Shown here in pieces: positions 1 through 16,306 of a DNA stretch of 64,000 bases. A model generated the notes under the pieces. It saw only the letters and a list, made by a program, of their open reading frames with translations, was not told where the DNA came from and ran no database searches. The translations under genes and the position numbers were made by a program. The stretch is from Notolepis coatsorum (Eukaryota > Chordata > Actinopteri > Aulopiformes > Paralepididae): contig OZ020601.1 in assembly GCA_963971535.1 (NCBI GenBank), forward strand, positions 19,557,278 to 19,621,277, written 5' to 3'. Each line of letters opens with the position of its first letter. The first letter of the stretch is position 1.

Positions 1-40
1 TTGTCATGGTAACTCACTGTATGTGTGTGTGTCCCTACAG

Positions 41-4406
<4,366 letters not shown>

Positions 4407-4532
4407 ACCTTCTCTTCTTTCTTTTCTGTCCTGTTCCTCTCTGTCTCTCTCTCTTTCTTTCTTTCTCCCTCCCTCCCCTCTCTCCCTCCCCTCCCCTTCT
4501 CTTCTTTCTTTTCTGTCCTGTCTCTATCTCTA

Positions 4533-4576
<44 letters not shown>

Positions 4577-4789
4577 GCTGCTTCCAGCTCGTACAGTATA
4601 GTCACAGTTCTGAAGCCTGAACAGCTTATATAGGAGGTTAGATGTACTGTCTTGTTCAGTCTCTTGATGACATCACAATACACTGGTATGGACTGTGGTT
4701 ACCATGGAGACGTTGTGGTGCTTGTTCCCATGTCCTGGTCGTATACTATAGTTCCCACTGAAGATTTTAGATGTTCCAGTAACTTCTTG

Positions 4790-5010
4790 CCAGATACAGT
4801 ATGATACAGAGGAGTGAGTCAGTATGAGACAGAGATGGAGGAGTGAGTCCGTATGAGACAGAGGAGTGAGTCAGTATGAGACAGATGAAGGAGTGAGACA
4901 GAGGAGTGAGTGAGTATGAGACAGAGATGGAGGAGTGAGTCAGTATGAGACAGATGAAGGAGTGAGACAGAGGAGTGAGTGAGTATGAGACAGAGATGGG
5001 GGAGTGAGAC
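4790..5010. repeat. Minisatellite, GAGTGAGTCAGTATGAGACA type
   Basis: Several imperfect copies of units built from GAGTGAGTCAGTATGAGACAG and AGATGAAGGA. Purine-rich on the + strand. Confidence 0.85.
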
Positions 5011-5254
5011 TCATCACAGTGGAAGCCTCTTCCTTCCCAGGAAACATGTAGTCGTTCAGTCAAAAACAACAAAAACAAGCATGAATTTGCAATAGCTGCA
5101 ACCTTTTTGCGATAGGCCACTCCCTCTCCGTTCCCACGCCCTCTTTTACTCAATTGACATGAACACACACACACACACACACACTTGATTGCCATGCCCA
5201 ATTTCAACCTCCTAGGGTGAAATCTATGGCCGCTGGAGATTGGAGAAATCTTGG

Positions 5255-5325
5255 TTGACCAACCGACCAGCCAGCCAACCAACCAACCAACCGGCCAGCC
5301 AACCAATCTACCAACCAACCAACAG
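5255..5325. repeat. CCAACCAAC tetranucleotide-like repeat
   Basis: Imperfect AACC/AGCC tetranucleotide run. It produces a Gly/Trp/Leu/Val repeat on the minus strand that is not a protein. Confidence 0.8.
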
Positions 5326-5434
5326 AGTGACCTATAGAGCTGCTGGTTGCAGCAAAAAAAAAACAATGAGCACAAGATGGAAGACAAAATTATGCACATT
5401 TGAATTCCTCAGGCAGTGACATTGTTGTTCAGGA

Positions 5435-5630
5435 TGCCAGGCCTACAGTGAAGGTCTACAGACAGACCTTTCTCCAGGCCTGGATAGACTTCATGTAACA
5501 GTGAAGGTCTTACAACCAGGCCTGGATATACTTCATTTTACAGTGAAAGTCTAACAACCAGGCCTGGAAAGACTCCATGTAACAGTGAAGGTCTACAACC
5601 AGGCCTGTGTAGACTTCATGTATAGATCAG
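5435..5630. repeat. About 50-bp tandem repeat, four copies
   Basis: Units share AACAGTGAAGGTCTACAACC, CAGGCCTGGATAGACTTCAT and close variants. Divergence between copies suggests an older array than the neighbouring (TG)n. Confidence 0.8.
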
Positions 5631-5734
5631 TTGAAAGTGATACATCATGCAGGAGTTAAAAGCAACAAAGGAGTGGACTTTTCGTCACGTGGCAACTTGA
5701 AGGAAACACTGATATTGTAAATGTTTTCTATGAG

Positions 5735-5839
5735 TTATAATTTTGTATGATAATGTATGTGTACAGTATATGGTAGTGTATGATAATGTATGTGTACAGT
5801 ATATGGTAGTGTATGATAATGTATGTGTACAGTACATGG

Positions 5840-5923
<84 letters not shown>

Positions 5924-5925
5924 AG
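5735..5925. repeat. Tandem GTATGATAATGTATGTGTAC then (TG)n
   Basis: Three copies of a roughly 33-bp unit lead directly into about 40 TG units. The same GTACAGTA motif sits at both ends of the (TG)n, so the dinucleotide probably grew inside one unit. Confidence 0.93.
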
Positions 5926-6231
5926 TACAAGATGGTCTGACTAACTAATCTCATTAGTGATGAATATCTGCTCTCTTTTTTTTTTTACTTTCTTTTTTTT
6001 TTTACTTCTGAAAAGTAATTTATCTGATTATGCTCTACAATATTTCCCTCTGGGTTCCCCTTTATGAGGCATATTAGCTCAGGCTTCTGTTTTGCCTGGG
6101 AGACGTCCTCCTCTGCAAACGCATCCGGTTTGTTCCTAACGCAGATTTAGTGCCAAATACACTCATCCCTTCTCTACACAGTATGTGACCCAAAGACACG
6201 CTCCAGCCACCAGAAGAGGAGAACACATCGC

Positions 6232-6486
6232 AGGGGTACAGCTACAGCTACAGCAGGGGTACAGCTACAGCAGGGGTACAGCTACAGCTACAGCAGGGGT
6301 ACAGCTACAGCAGGGGTACAGCTACAGCAGGGGTACAGCCTACAGCTACAGCAGGGGTACAGCTACAGCAGGGGTACAGCCTACAGCTACAGCAGGGGTA
6401 CAGCTACAGCAGGGGTACAGCCTACAGCTACAGCAGGGGTACAGCCTACAGCTACAGCAGGGGTACAGCTACAGCAGGGGTACACA
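6232..6486. repeat. CAGGGGTACAGCTACAG minisatellite
   Basis: 17- to 23-bp units of CAGGGGTACAGC with optional extra CTACAG, about 14 copies. No gene. Confidence 0.95.
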
Positions 6487-6589
6487 GAAGCAGGGATGGG
6501 CATTTCAATGCAGGTAAATGGAAAAAGCAGGACCGATGAACTAGAGTACTAGACCCACAGGACTAGTGGCCGGAGGAAGCACTCCTTTA

Positions 6590-6668
6590 TTACACCTGAA
6601 ATCATACACTCACCTGAAATCATACGCTCACCTGAAATCATACGCCCACCTGAAATCATACGCTCACC
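6590..6668. repeat. CACCTGAAATCATACGCT tandem repeat
   Basis: Four copies of a roughly 20-bp unit, nearly identical. Confidence 0.9.
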
Positions 6669-7653
6669 GCCAGAAACGTCGGCTTCTACTTCAGAAATAT
6701 GTTTATTTTTTACTTTTGATTTGAAAAGGATGTGTTGATGTTGTGGCTGCTAGCCTACATACTATTTCACTTTGACTCCTTGACCTGCATCTGAACGCGA
6801 TGAAGCGAGTCACGAGGTGGAACTGAAAAGGCGTCAGAAGGAGTATTTTTCACGTGTTGTATAGATGTACAGTTTCTGAATCCACGGCACGTTGTACAGA
6901 CGGCGAATAATGCTGACGTATCACCCTGCTGTTCAAAACGTAAACCTCAACGTGATGTCGTTGTGATTTTCTGTTGTCACTCAAAGTCACGTGACGTGGT
7001 ACGTACTCCCAGAAACACACGCAGGCTATATGCTCAGACTGCAGACGAAAGCGGCCCAAATCTGATTTCTTTGCATTATGTCAGATCAGATTTTTTCACA
7101 ACAGTGTGAACAGCACAAATCTCATGGAGTCTGATCTTTTCAATTCTGATTTGGGCCACTTTCATTTGTGATCCTAAATCAGCTACCGGTCTCAGTCTGA
7201 CCAGTCATGTGACTTTCATGCAACTTTTACGTCACTCTAGATTGACATTTGTCAAGATTTTTTATGTCCATCTTCTTTATTGTTCATTTGCGCATGCGGG
7301 TCAGTTCAGGAGCGTGACCAGTTCACACTGGAATCTGATATTGGCCACATTAAAAAGATTACGTGAACACTAACAGCCAAACAAAAATCTGATCTGAGCA
7401 ATACATCTGAATTGAGCACTAAGACCTACAGTGTGAACATAGCCATGTTTTGTTACTCCCACATATTTCTGCCTTAAATAAACTGCCTTTTTTTTTATCA
7501 CGATCATATTTTGAACATAGTCATCTAACTGTAAATATGTTGTTTACAAACATTTGTTGGTAGATCAGGTCTGTGTTGCCTTGACAATGCCAGGACAGCA
7601 GCTCATCTCCAGGGAGACTACTGTAGTTTCTGGTTTGTGAGAAGGACTGTGTA
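6669..7653. other. Non-coding DNA with MITE-like scattered inverted motifs
   Basis: No gene. Motifs AAATCTGATTTGGGCC-like and their complements recur between about 7050 and 7440, as expected of a degraded non-autonomous DNA transposon. Clear ends and a target duplication were not found. Confidence 0.35.
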
Positions 7654-8026
7654 TAGCAGTGGTTCTCAATGCAAGGGGTCCTTGATAGGTGCCCCAGAGG
7701 GTCCTTGATGGGTGTTCCAGGGGTCCTTGATGGGTGTTCCAGGGGGTCTTTGATGGGTGTCCCAGGGGGTCCTTGGTGGGTGTTCCAGGGATCCCCTGGA
7801 AAAAACAGGGTTTAATTTCACTACTTCATCGTCAGAGGATATAATGTATTATATATATATATTATAGGAGTGACTATATGCTTCACTCTCTCCACTGTCA
7901 TCTCCTCAACTACACTAAAGGTCTAATGTGTATCAGAGGGGGTCCAGGTACTAATGTGTATCAGATGGGTCCAGATATTAATGTGTATCAGAGGGGTCCA
8001 GATATTAATGTGTATTAAGAACCACT
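7654..8026. mobile_element. hAT-type non-autonomous element (CAGTGGTTCTCAA ends)
   Basis: It starts CAGTGGTTCTCAA and ends TTAAGAACCACTG, the short inverted ends common in vertebrate hAT elements. Inside are two sets of tandem units (GGGTCCTTGATGGGTGTTCC, about five; TAATGTGTATCAGAGGGGTC, about three). The 8-bp duplication expected for hAT is not clear. Confidence 0.6.
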
Positions 8027-8888
8027 GCAGTGCTACAGAGTGGAAGTAACACATGAGCCAGAGGACGTTGGCAGCAGGAGCCTCTGGAGATCTGACAGCA
8101 TGTAGCTTGTTCCCTCAACCTGTATCACCCTCCAGCTGAATCCTCCCTGCAGAGCGAGTGATGACTGTAACAATAAAAGTGTAACAATACTTCACTAATG
8201 TTCCTCATTGTCTTTCATTTATCTTGTTATATATAGACAGTAACATGCTGAGAAAATGCGTAAAGAAATGCATGAATGAATGGATAAATGAGTAAGAGTC
8301 ATGCTTGGGGTCTGGTAATGTTAGGTCATTTTTATTGTAGCAAGAGGAGGTAGATAAGTATTAAAAAAACAGTACAGTACTTGATACAGTAGGCAATGTT
8401 GAAAAAAAAATCAGAAAATAAAACGTAACACTAAACCTTTTATCTGATTAAGAGTGATGTCATACAGATCCTAACCTAAAGGTCAACATCAAGAGTAATT
8501 TCATACAGATCTTAACCTAAAGGTCAACATAAAGAGTGATGTCATACAGATCCTAACCTAAAGGTCATCAAGAGTCTTTTCTTACAGAAAAAGCTGATAA
8601 TAATGTAATATATACATTAACAAGAAATCAATGTGACTTTGTGGGCGCTGGCCATACATTTCCCATGACCCGACCTCTTCATCATGACCTGACAAAGATC
8701 TGTCACTTTAAATAAAACTATAGACTAAACTATTCTCTTCTTTAAACCTGTGGTGAGGAGCGGTCTCTACAAAAGACACTGACCTGATAGAATTCATATA
8801 ATTTTTCCCAACACAGTTTATTTGATATCAGGCCAGAGTTGCTTATTTATAACCTATAGAACGTTTATAGAGTAAGGATGTACAGATA
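8027..8888. repeat. Non-coding DNA with a 43-bp tandem repeat
   Basis: At 8445-8580 there are about four copies of a unit containing GTCATACAGATCCTAACCTA and AAGGTCAACATC. The rest is AT-rich and I see no gene in it. Confidence 0.7.
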
Positions 8889-9425
8889 CTGACTGATTGA
8901 TTGATTGAACATTTTATTAACAGATTGTAGAATGGGTACAATACAGTACAGCTCAATACACACAATTGTTAAGGGGATGCAGACCAGAGAAAGACTTTCG
9001 TCTGGTTTACATCAGGGTCCCCCATTTTCAATTCATCATAACATATATGACATACATGACATACAGGTAGACAGTACTGTTGCATCTAGACATTTATGAC
9101 ATACCAGATCTACAAATATACAGTACTGTTTATGTGTACAAAAGGAGTCTAAAAAGAGTATACATTTGCGGGGGAAGAAACTACATTGGAGGAGGTTGGG
9201 TAGGTGGGCTGGGAAACTGTACATTGGAGGTGGGTGGAGTTGAACATGATTTGTGGAACTCCCTCTGGTGTTGTGGTCGTGGTATTCACTGACCTTTGGG
9301 AAGTATTTCGACATGTACATGGGTACCTTAGTGGTGTAGTGTATCTTGTAGACCAGGCCCATTGCTAGTTGCTGTACTCTGTCGTCTACTCTAAGCCATC
9401 CTAGGTTGTCAACGAGTAAGAGTCA
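8889..9425 (-). mobile_element. L2/CR1-like LINE 3' fragment, copy A
   Basis: The minus strand encodes the C-terminal reverse-transcriptase region (MGLVYKIHYTTKVPMYMSKY, FPKVSEYHDHNTRGSSTNHV). It then has the 3' UTR and ends in ATCAATCAATCA-like repeats at 8889-8908. Four other pieces of the same family occur in the window. The reading frame is broken and the 5' part is missing. Confidence 0.75.
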
Positions 9426-9776
9426 GACACACTTAGTGATCAGACATTCGTAGTCATTATCCAGTAGTCTACCCAAGCAGGTAGAGCATTGTGAACAGAC
9501 GGATGTGGTTGGTGGCTGGTGTCACTTACTTCAGGGGCTTGTAGCTGCTTCTAGAGAAATGAGCAAGAGTGAGTTTACCTGCCCAGCAGCGATAAGAGTG
9601 AGCTCTGCATCACTTTTCAAGCCCATGCACAAGCAACAGAGGTTTTCCACAGACTCCCAGAGGCACCAGCAGCCGGAAGCTGACTCTTTCAAAAAGAAAT
9701 AAGCAGCAGGTGGTTTTTTGACGAGGAACGCGAGCGACGGTGGTCTTAGTTTTCGTATGCGACCCCAGGAACACCA

Positions 9777-10200
9777 AGTTTCAAGTTCAAGTTTCTTTAT
9801 TAGTTGTCATACAGAAGTACAGAATACTTTTATACAAAATGCTTCTTTCTGTTTCGCTCCAGAGACTGTGCTAGGCAAAGATAGATAATAAAATAAGTAT
9901 AGTAAGTATAAAATAGAAGTCAAGTACGTAGACAAACATTTTCAGTATATACATATATACATACAATGCTCTATGTAGAGTAGAAGTAACTGAGTTACCA
10001 TACAATATACTATACAGTGCAAAGCAGAAGTGGGATGAGTACTAAAGTGGTTAAAGTGGGTGCTGCAGTGAGTTGTATGTTTAAAGTGAGTGTATGCGTG
10101 TGGATGTGTGTGCTGTGAGTGCATTTGATGGTTGTTACATAGTGTTTATTGTTTGTTGAGCATCCTGATGGCCTGGGGATAGAAGACGTCACAGGACAAA
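9777..10200 (-). mobile_element. ACTTGAA-tailed retroelement 3' end, copy 1
   Basis: It begins on the + strand with AAGTTCAAGTTTCTTTATTA and the conserved block GTCATACAGAAGTACAGAAT. Read on the minus strand it ends ...TAATAAAGAAACTTGAACTTG, a LINE-like 3' end with a short tandem tail. Related copies are at 55506, 56235 and 59436. No open frame survives. Confidence 0.7.
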
Positions 10201-10499
10201 CACATCTGCCTGGTTATTGATGCAGGGAGCGGATGCTTTTTGGCCTGTCAAAGGAGTGTTCCCGGGGGTTGACTACCATCACGTGCCTCGTCACAAAGTA
10301 CACACAATGTGCAAAACCACCTGCCGACCAGAGGCTGAGAAATATATATTATTTTTTTTATTCATTTTTATAGCTGCTGGTGTCTGTGGGAAATCATTGT
10401 TACTCCTGTATGGACATAAACAGTGATACAGAGCTCGCTCTATTTCTGCTGGTACAGTAAACTCAGTACTCCTGTATGGATATGAACAGTGATACAGAA
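10201..10499. other. Non-coding, with a 65-bp direct duplication
   Basis: The block CTCCTGTATGGACATAAACA...GATACAGA occurs twice, near 10405-10435 and 10470-10500. It looks transposon-derived. No gene. Confidence 0.5.
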
Positions 10500-11190
10500 C
10501 TAGATTCTTGTACCGGATCTCCTCTCTGGTAGCCCCTTTCGTGACAGTGATGCACGCCAAACAAGTTTTTGCTAGTGAATACACAGTCACTTGCTCGTCA
10601 TTAGTAAACCAGGGAATGTTCACCATGAAGCACTGGTTTTGGACGAACGGTTCATTATACAAGTATCACAGAGAAATTTCAAATGTACTCACACTGATTG
10701 GCTTCTTCTCTTCTTCTGCATTGTGACATGCCTGGTGCGCCCAGCAATCACAGCATTCCCTGCTTTACTAATGACGAGCAAGTGACTGTGTATTCACTAG
10801 CAAAAACTTGTTTGGCGTGCATCTCTGTCACGAAAGGGGCTACCTCTCTGGTAAACAAGAATACCCTGAAGACTCTGGCAGGAGCACTCATTCAATGGTA
10901 CTACGACTATGCTTGCACCTCATGGTACCAAAGCAGGTCAAAGGCGCTAAAAACAAGATTACAAACATCACAAAACAAACTGGTCAGACTACTTGACCTT
11001 AATCCTAGAACCCACCTCACCCCTGCCCACTTTGACTACCTAGGATGGCTTAGAGTAGACGACAGAGTACAGCAACTTGCAATGGGCCTGGTCTACAAGA
11101 TACACTACACCACACAGGTACCCATGTACATGTCGAAATACTTCCCAAAGGTCAGTGAATACCACGCCCACAACACCAGAGGGAGTGTCG
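10500..11190 (+). mobile_element. L2/CR1-like LINE fragment, copy B, split by a TIR element
   Basis: Plus-strand reverse-transcriptase C-terminal region: LVNKNTLKTLAGALIQWYYD, YACTSWYQSRSKALKTRLQT and the VYKIHYTTQVPMYMSKYFPK block. The first 30 bases (10500-10529) are separated from the rest by a 313-bp insertion with a 9-bp duplication. The 3' end is lost near 11190. It lies head-to-head with copy C. Confidence 0.78.
10530..10842. mobile_element. 313-bp TIR element with 9-bp target duplication
   Basis: Terminal inverted repeats of about 89 bp with only two mismatches start TAGCCCCTTTCGTGACAG at both ends. The direct repeat CCTCTCTGG flanks it at 10521-10529 and 10843-10851. The LINE copy at 15.8 kb shows the empty site with a single CCTCTCTGG. 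Long TIRs plus a 9-bp duplication resemble Mutator-like (MULE) elements. There is no coding capacity. Confidence 0.85.
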
Positions 11191-11227
11191 TATATTGGAG
11201 TAGTCGAAGGTAGTTAACTAACACTGT

Positions 11228-11724
11228 TTGCTTAATGGAGAGAGGATGAACAGAACAAAGCTTTCCCCCAAGACTCCTAGCCAGGAGGGTTGGGTAGGAG
11301 GGGTGGGTGGGTGGTGGACACTGTACAACTGTACAAGCAAAACTGTACATTGGAATATTGACAAAACCATACTTGGTCATTTACTGTACATTGGAGGGGG
11401 TTGGGTTAGGACATTTATAGGGGCCAGTTTCGAATTGCAGTCTCCTGTAGGTGTTCTTTGAGAGTGGTTTTGAAAGTGGGTAGTGATTCACATTCCTTTA
11501 CAGCTTTGGGTAGGGTGTTCCACATTGATGTGGCATAATTGCGAAACGTGTTTAGTCCCTTGTTTGAGCCGAATCTGGGTTTAACATGATTTGTGGAGCT
11601 CCCTCTGGTGTTGTGATCGTGGTATTCACTGACCTTTGGGAAGTATTTTGACATGTACATGGGTACCTTGGTCGTGTAGTGTATCTTGTAGACCAGGCCC
11701 ATTGCAAGTTGCTGTACTCTGTCG
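11228..11724 (-). mobile_element. L2/CR1-like LINE fragment, copy C, 3' part
   Basis: Minus-strand frame with MGLVYKIHYTTKVPMYMSKY, RFGSNKGLNTFRNYATSMWN and TLPKAVKECESLPTFKTTLK, the LINE C-terminal end. It continues at 15662 after about 3.9 kb of inserted DNA. The sequence at 11280-11405 is a 3' extension shared in part with copy A. Confidence 0.75.
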
Positions 11725-11872
11725 CAGGGGCGGACTGGGACACAAATTCAGCCCGGGACATTCAGACACACCAGCCCACACACCGGCCCACGCACTGGCC
11801 CACGCACCAACCCAAGGCTGTGGCTAAAGAGTCAACATCAGGGAGACCAAAATCTACACCCCGCCCCTAGTG

Positions 11873-11874
<2 letters not shown>

Positions 11875-11959
<85 letters not shown>
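11875..11959. repeat. (CA)n microsatellite
   Basis: About 41 CA units, pure. Confidence 0.97.
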
Positions 11960-11963
<4 letters not shown>

Positions 11964-12236
11964 CATTACTTCCTGTCATTGGGATATATTCTTTTTTTTT
12001 TACTAACATCTTAGTGCCTCATTCGCCTAGGGATTAAGGATACATGAAGTATTAACTACACCATAATAATATTGAGGTTTTGATCCATAGAAAGGTCTGT
12101 GCTACACAATTTCAGTTAGATTAGATTTATTGTCCTTTAATTTTGCACTCATGACATTAGTTGCTTGCCGTTTAATCAACATCGAAAGACCCCCCACTTC
12201 CTCCCAGACACCCATTCCAAGAGCCTGTTCGCTTTC

Positions 12237-12522
<286 letters not shown>

Positions 12523-13140
12523 ACACCTTTGTAAAACACTCATGAGACCAAAAAAATGCCTTTGAAAACAATATGTAAAGATATATAAGATGGTATATAT
12601 ATATATTATACAAACCCAGAGACAGTGGACAGACTTGTCTTTCTTGCTTGCAACTTAAAGTAATGGCTTTGCTTGTCCAAATGACAATACTGACCAAATT
12701 GAGATTTATTTTTCTCTTGTTTGCTTTATAATGTAAAATACAGTTTGAAACCGTCTGTACACAGTAGGCTATGTGTGCTAGCAGAGCTAGTCTCCAGTCA
12801 CAAGTCACGGTGCACATGTGCGGTGGTTTGTCCACCAAAAAAGCTCCAAAAGATAGAAAATAAACTAGCAGAGCCAGAACTGTTCAACTCCCCTGGTGCC
12901 ACAGCCAGCAGAGAAGCCTGTTTACTTTAGCTTTCAAACCAGCTGCAGCCTGAGAACTGGAGTGTGAGGGGCTGTAACACTAAAGATGGCGGCAACAACA
13001 AAGAATTGCTGCAAAATAAACATACATCTGTTGTTTAACATATATATATATTTTTTTTAATACTTATCAATATCGATAATTATGGATATTGCGTGATATG
13101 ATATTTTTGGCCATATCGCCCACGCCCAGCCCTACAAGTG
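12523..13140. mobile_element. Non-coding DNA ending in a hAT-like terminus
   Basis: No gene. The end GGCCATATCGCCCACGCCCA followed by GCCCTA (complement TAGGGCTGGGCG) matches a common fish hAT terminus. The opposite end was not found, so the element is probably truncated. Confidence 0.4.
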
Positions 13141-13584
13141 GTTATAGTGTAACAGAGTATTTTCTGTTTCCCAAATAATAGATTCTTATCAAACTGGTGA
13201 ACTACCCGCCTGTAGCCCCTAAAGCTGCTAAAATACACATTTTGTTCACTGTTTTGTTTCTAGAAGTAGAGCAGGTTGGAAACCCTAAGTATTACTCTCC
13301 CCAAAACCAAGACTTCTCCCCAAGCAGAAACAATTTATGAGTAACGCATACCTACTCCCATTATGGGCGGTAAGTGTGTACACAAAGTTAAAACACAGAT
13401 ATACACATTCTCTCCTCAAGTAGATACTGTTTTATTTGGGTTATCAATGAATAAAAAAAATTACATGTATTAACTCTAGAATTGCCACAGTTATCTACAA
13501 TAGCAACGATAAAGAAGTGCCAACCACATATTATTATAATAATTCATCCAGTTTTCTTTTAAGTGTTTTGGTTAATCAGAGTGT

Positions 13585-14095
13585 TTACATTTACATTTAC
13601 ATTTAGTCATTTAGCTGACGCTTTTATCCAAAGCGACTTACAAGTTCTGTACGACAACACAGCAAGAAGGGTACAACTCTATCAGCTGAGTAACAATGTT
13701 TATCAAAGTGTTGCGTGTTACAGTGTAGGTTAGTTTATTAGGACAAGTGCATGACAGTAAGGTTAGTTAGGGTTAGATTTTTTTATTTAATTTTTTTAAT
13801 TTTATTTCAGATAATGGTTGAAGAAGTGCGTCTTTAGTCGACGGCGAAAGATTGGACGGGATTCGGCTGTCCTAACTGGGGTGGGTAGTTCATTCCACCA
13901 TTGTGGGGCAAGGACTGAGAATAGGCGGCTTCTCTTTGATGACCCTCCGGGAGCTTGGATAGGAGTAGGTCTGAGGCGGCCAGAAGATGCAGAGCGTAGG
14001 GAGCGGTTCCCTTTGCCGCACGGTATGCTAGGTCGAGGGCCTTGAAGCAGATATGTGCAGCAATTGGGAGCCAGTGCAGGTTTACCAATCGTATC
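13585..14095 (-). mobile_element. L2-like LINE 3' end with (TAAATG)n tail
   Basis: On the minus strand, 14090-13834 encodes pieces of an L2-type C-terminus (VNLHWLPIAAHICFKALDLA; FSVLAPQWWNELPTPVRTAE; FRRRLKTHFFNHYLK) split over two frames. It is followed by a 3' UTR with the block GCTGACGCTTTTATCCAAAG that is widespread in fish, ending in TAAATG repeats. A second 3' UTR fragment is at 49537. Confidence 0.75.
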
Positions 14096-14422
14096 GTTTT
14101 TTTTTTGTTCCAAGTGTTATTTTTGATTACATCACTAACAAAATAATAAAAGAAAAAAAGACTAATTTTATCAGATTAATCACTTTATTCAAATTGAGGA
14201 TTTATTTTGAGGATATACGAAAAAATAATAATAAAGAATTTATAAAAAGAAATGAAGAATCTTTTTATTTATTTAAATTTTTTCATTTTTTCATTAAAAA
14301 CGAAGGTTCGGACGTCCATTCGAAGAACCCTGACGAAGTTTGAATCCCAAAAACAGGCTTCGGGGACAGCCTTACCAAACATTATTTATATTATTCAAAT
14401 GTATCTCAAACATGTCCGTTGT
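14096..14422. other. AT-rich non-coding stretch
   Basis: Poly-A/T-rich sequence with no credible gene. The small open frames here have no recognisable domain. Confidence 0.6.
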
Positions 14423-15167
14423 CAGGCACCTGCACACATAGAGGCCAAGGGGTGCTTGAGCACCTGCCTTTTTGAGCCTCATCAAAAAAGTGCCCTTTTT
14501 GAAAAACAAATAAAAATAATAAAAAATTGTTTACCGTTACGCATATAGACTGCCCTTCCAACTGAAAAATGTCAGGATAGAATCAAAATATTAGGTAAAG
14601 AGAGAGATGCCCCATATTCCATTGCAGTTTGCACGGCCTCCTCAGCGTGCCTCTCCACGGACCTATATATTTTATGCATAGCGTGGGTGGTGGTGATGAT
14701 GATGATGATAGAAACCGCTGTGGCGCATACAGTTGAATGCTGGTATTACACTCATTGAGGGACACGAAGAAGTCAAGTCCGATGGGATTTGGGAATTTCA
14801 AATACAAATCGGGATTGGAATAAAAAATGCATTTATATTAAACAATACAGAATATACAGCACTTCTTGGGGTCTGTAGGGTAAGCACTTATTCACTCCCC
14901 CCTGAACATTTATGGAGATGTATGGGCCTTTTAAGTCAGTGATAAAAGTGTCTTTCAAGGATAAGTGAGCTCCTGCACTGATTATTATAGTTCAATATTC
15001 AATATTTGATCACCAAAACCCCCCAAAAAGCATAAAAAGGGGGCCCCCCGCCCGAAAAGGGCCCTTAAAAATCGCGCTACGCGCGCTCGGTTAATATATA
15101 CACACAAGTGCAGTGCCCTTTTCAGCCTTGGAGCACCTGCCCCTCTAAAGTCCTGTGCACGTCCCTG
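14423..15167. mobile_element. hAT-type non-autonomous element, 745 bp
   Basis: It starts CAGGCACCTGCACA and ends with the imperfect complement (TGTGCACGTCCCTG). It is flanked by the 8-bp direct repeat TCCGTTGT at 14415-14422 and 15168-15175, the hAT target-duplication length. The interior has no transposase frame. Confidence 0.78.
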
Positions 15168-15175
15168 TCCGTTGT

Positions 15176-15311
15176 GATGTCACAGTATGATGTCATAAAC
15201 AAACATTCTAGAACATTTGTGATGTCACAGTATGATGTCATAATCAAACATTCTAGAACATTTGTGATGTCACAGTACGATGTCATAATCAAACATTCTA
15301 GAACATTTGTG
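15176..15311. repeat. 53-bp tandem repeat, three copies
   Basis: Unit contains GATGTCACAGTATGATGTCA and AACATTCTAGAACATTTGT. Copies differ at only a few positions. Confidence 0.93.
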
Positions 15312-15661
15312 TTCTATATATATTCAACATATACCCCACACACCGGCCCACATTAGTGGCCCACACACCGACTCACACTGGCCCACACCGGCCCGCTGTA
15401 CAGAGCATGTAGCCTGGGAGATGACTGAAATCACTGCAAGAGCTAGTAGGCTATTCTTAAGCATCTTTCTGTGTCAATTTTCATTTTTACATCTAACTTT
15501 TTCAGCCCTACCCTACCAAAGTGGCCGATCGGAGTGGACTAAATGGGCCAGTCGAACCCCCCCCCCCCCCCCCCCCCCATCAAAAAAAGAAAATTACAAA
15601 AAAGAAAAATGGTTTAATTTTTTTTATGGACCAGCCCACTTTACTTCCGGCCCATCGGGAC
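15312..15661. other. Non-coding, GGCCCAC-rich, with poly-C
   Basis: Right part of the composite insertion. It includes a poly-C run at about 15560-15578. No gene. Confidence 0.5.
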
Positions 15662-16306
15662 GTCGTCTACTCTAAGCCATCCTAGGTTGTCAAAGTGGGC
15701 AGGGGTGAGGTGGGTTCTAAGGTCAAGCAGTAGTCTGAACAGTTTGTTTTGAGATTTTGTTTTTAGCGCCTTTGAGGTGCTTTGGTACCATGAGGTGCAA
15801 GCATAGTCGTAGTACCCTTGAATGAGTGCTTCTGCCAGAGTCTTCAGGGTATTCTTGTTTACCAGAGAGGAGATCCGGTACAAGAATCGAGTTTGTTGGT
15901 TGACTTTTTTTTATTACATTGGATGCCATTTTGTCACAGGAAAGATTTGCCTCTAGGATGGAGCCCAGGTAGGTAATTTCGTCTTTCCTTGTGACAATAT
16001 TGTCACCCACTGTAACTGAGAAGCCGTCGGTTTTGCTGAGTTTGTTATTTGAGCCGAAGAGAATGGACTCTGTTTTGCCCATGTGTAATGATAGTTTGTT
16101 ATCAGCGAGCCATATGCAGATTTTGCCTAGTTCCGAGCTGAGGGTTTTTTCAACCTGTAACTTGTTCTTGTCAGAGACCAGCAGGGCGGAGTCGTCCCCA
16201 AACAGGAACAAGTTGCAGTCACAAGCTGACGGCATGTCATTTGCATAAATTAGGAACAGTAGCGGTCCTAGTATGCTTCCTTGTGGAACACCACAGCTTT
16301 ACCGTA
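15662..16306 (-). mobile_element. L2/CR1-like LINE fragment, copy C, 5' part
   Basis: Minus-strand reverse transcriptase: GVPQGSILGPLLFLIYANDM, then FGDDSALLVSDKNKLQVEK (the catalytic YADD box appears as FGDD), SELGKICIWLADNKLSLHMG and DEITYLGSILEANLSCDKMA, then the NKNTLKTLAEALIQGYYDYA region in another frame. The altered catalytic box and frame breaks mean it is dead. Confidence 0.8.

Larger units (their letters stand above)
4407..8190 (+). other. spire1: Putative spire1 3' UTR and downstream DNA
   Basis: No coding signal. It contains CT-rich runs (4430-4575), several short tandem arrays listed separately and scattered AATAAA-like signals. The best polyadenylation candidate is AATAAA near 8170, followed within about 30 bases by T/GT-rich sequence. 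Where the transcript really ends cannot be decided from sequence alone. Confidence 0.35.
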
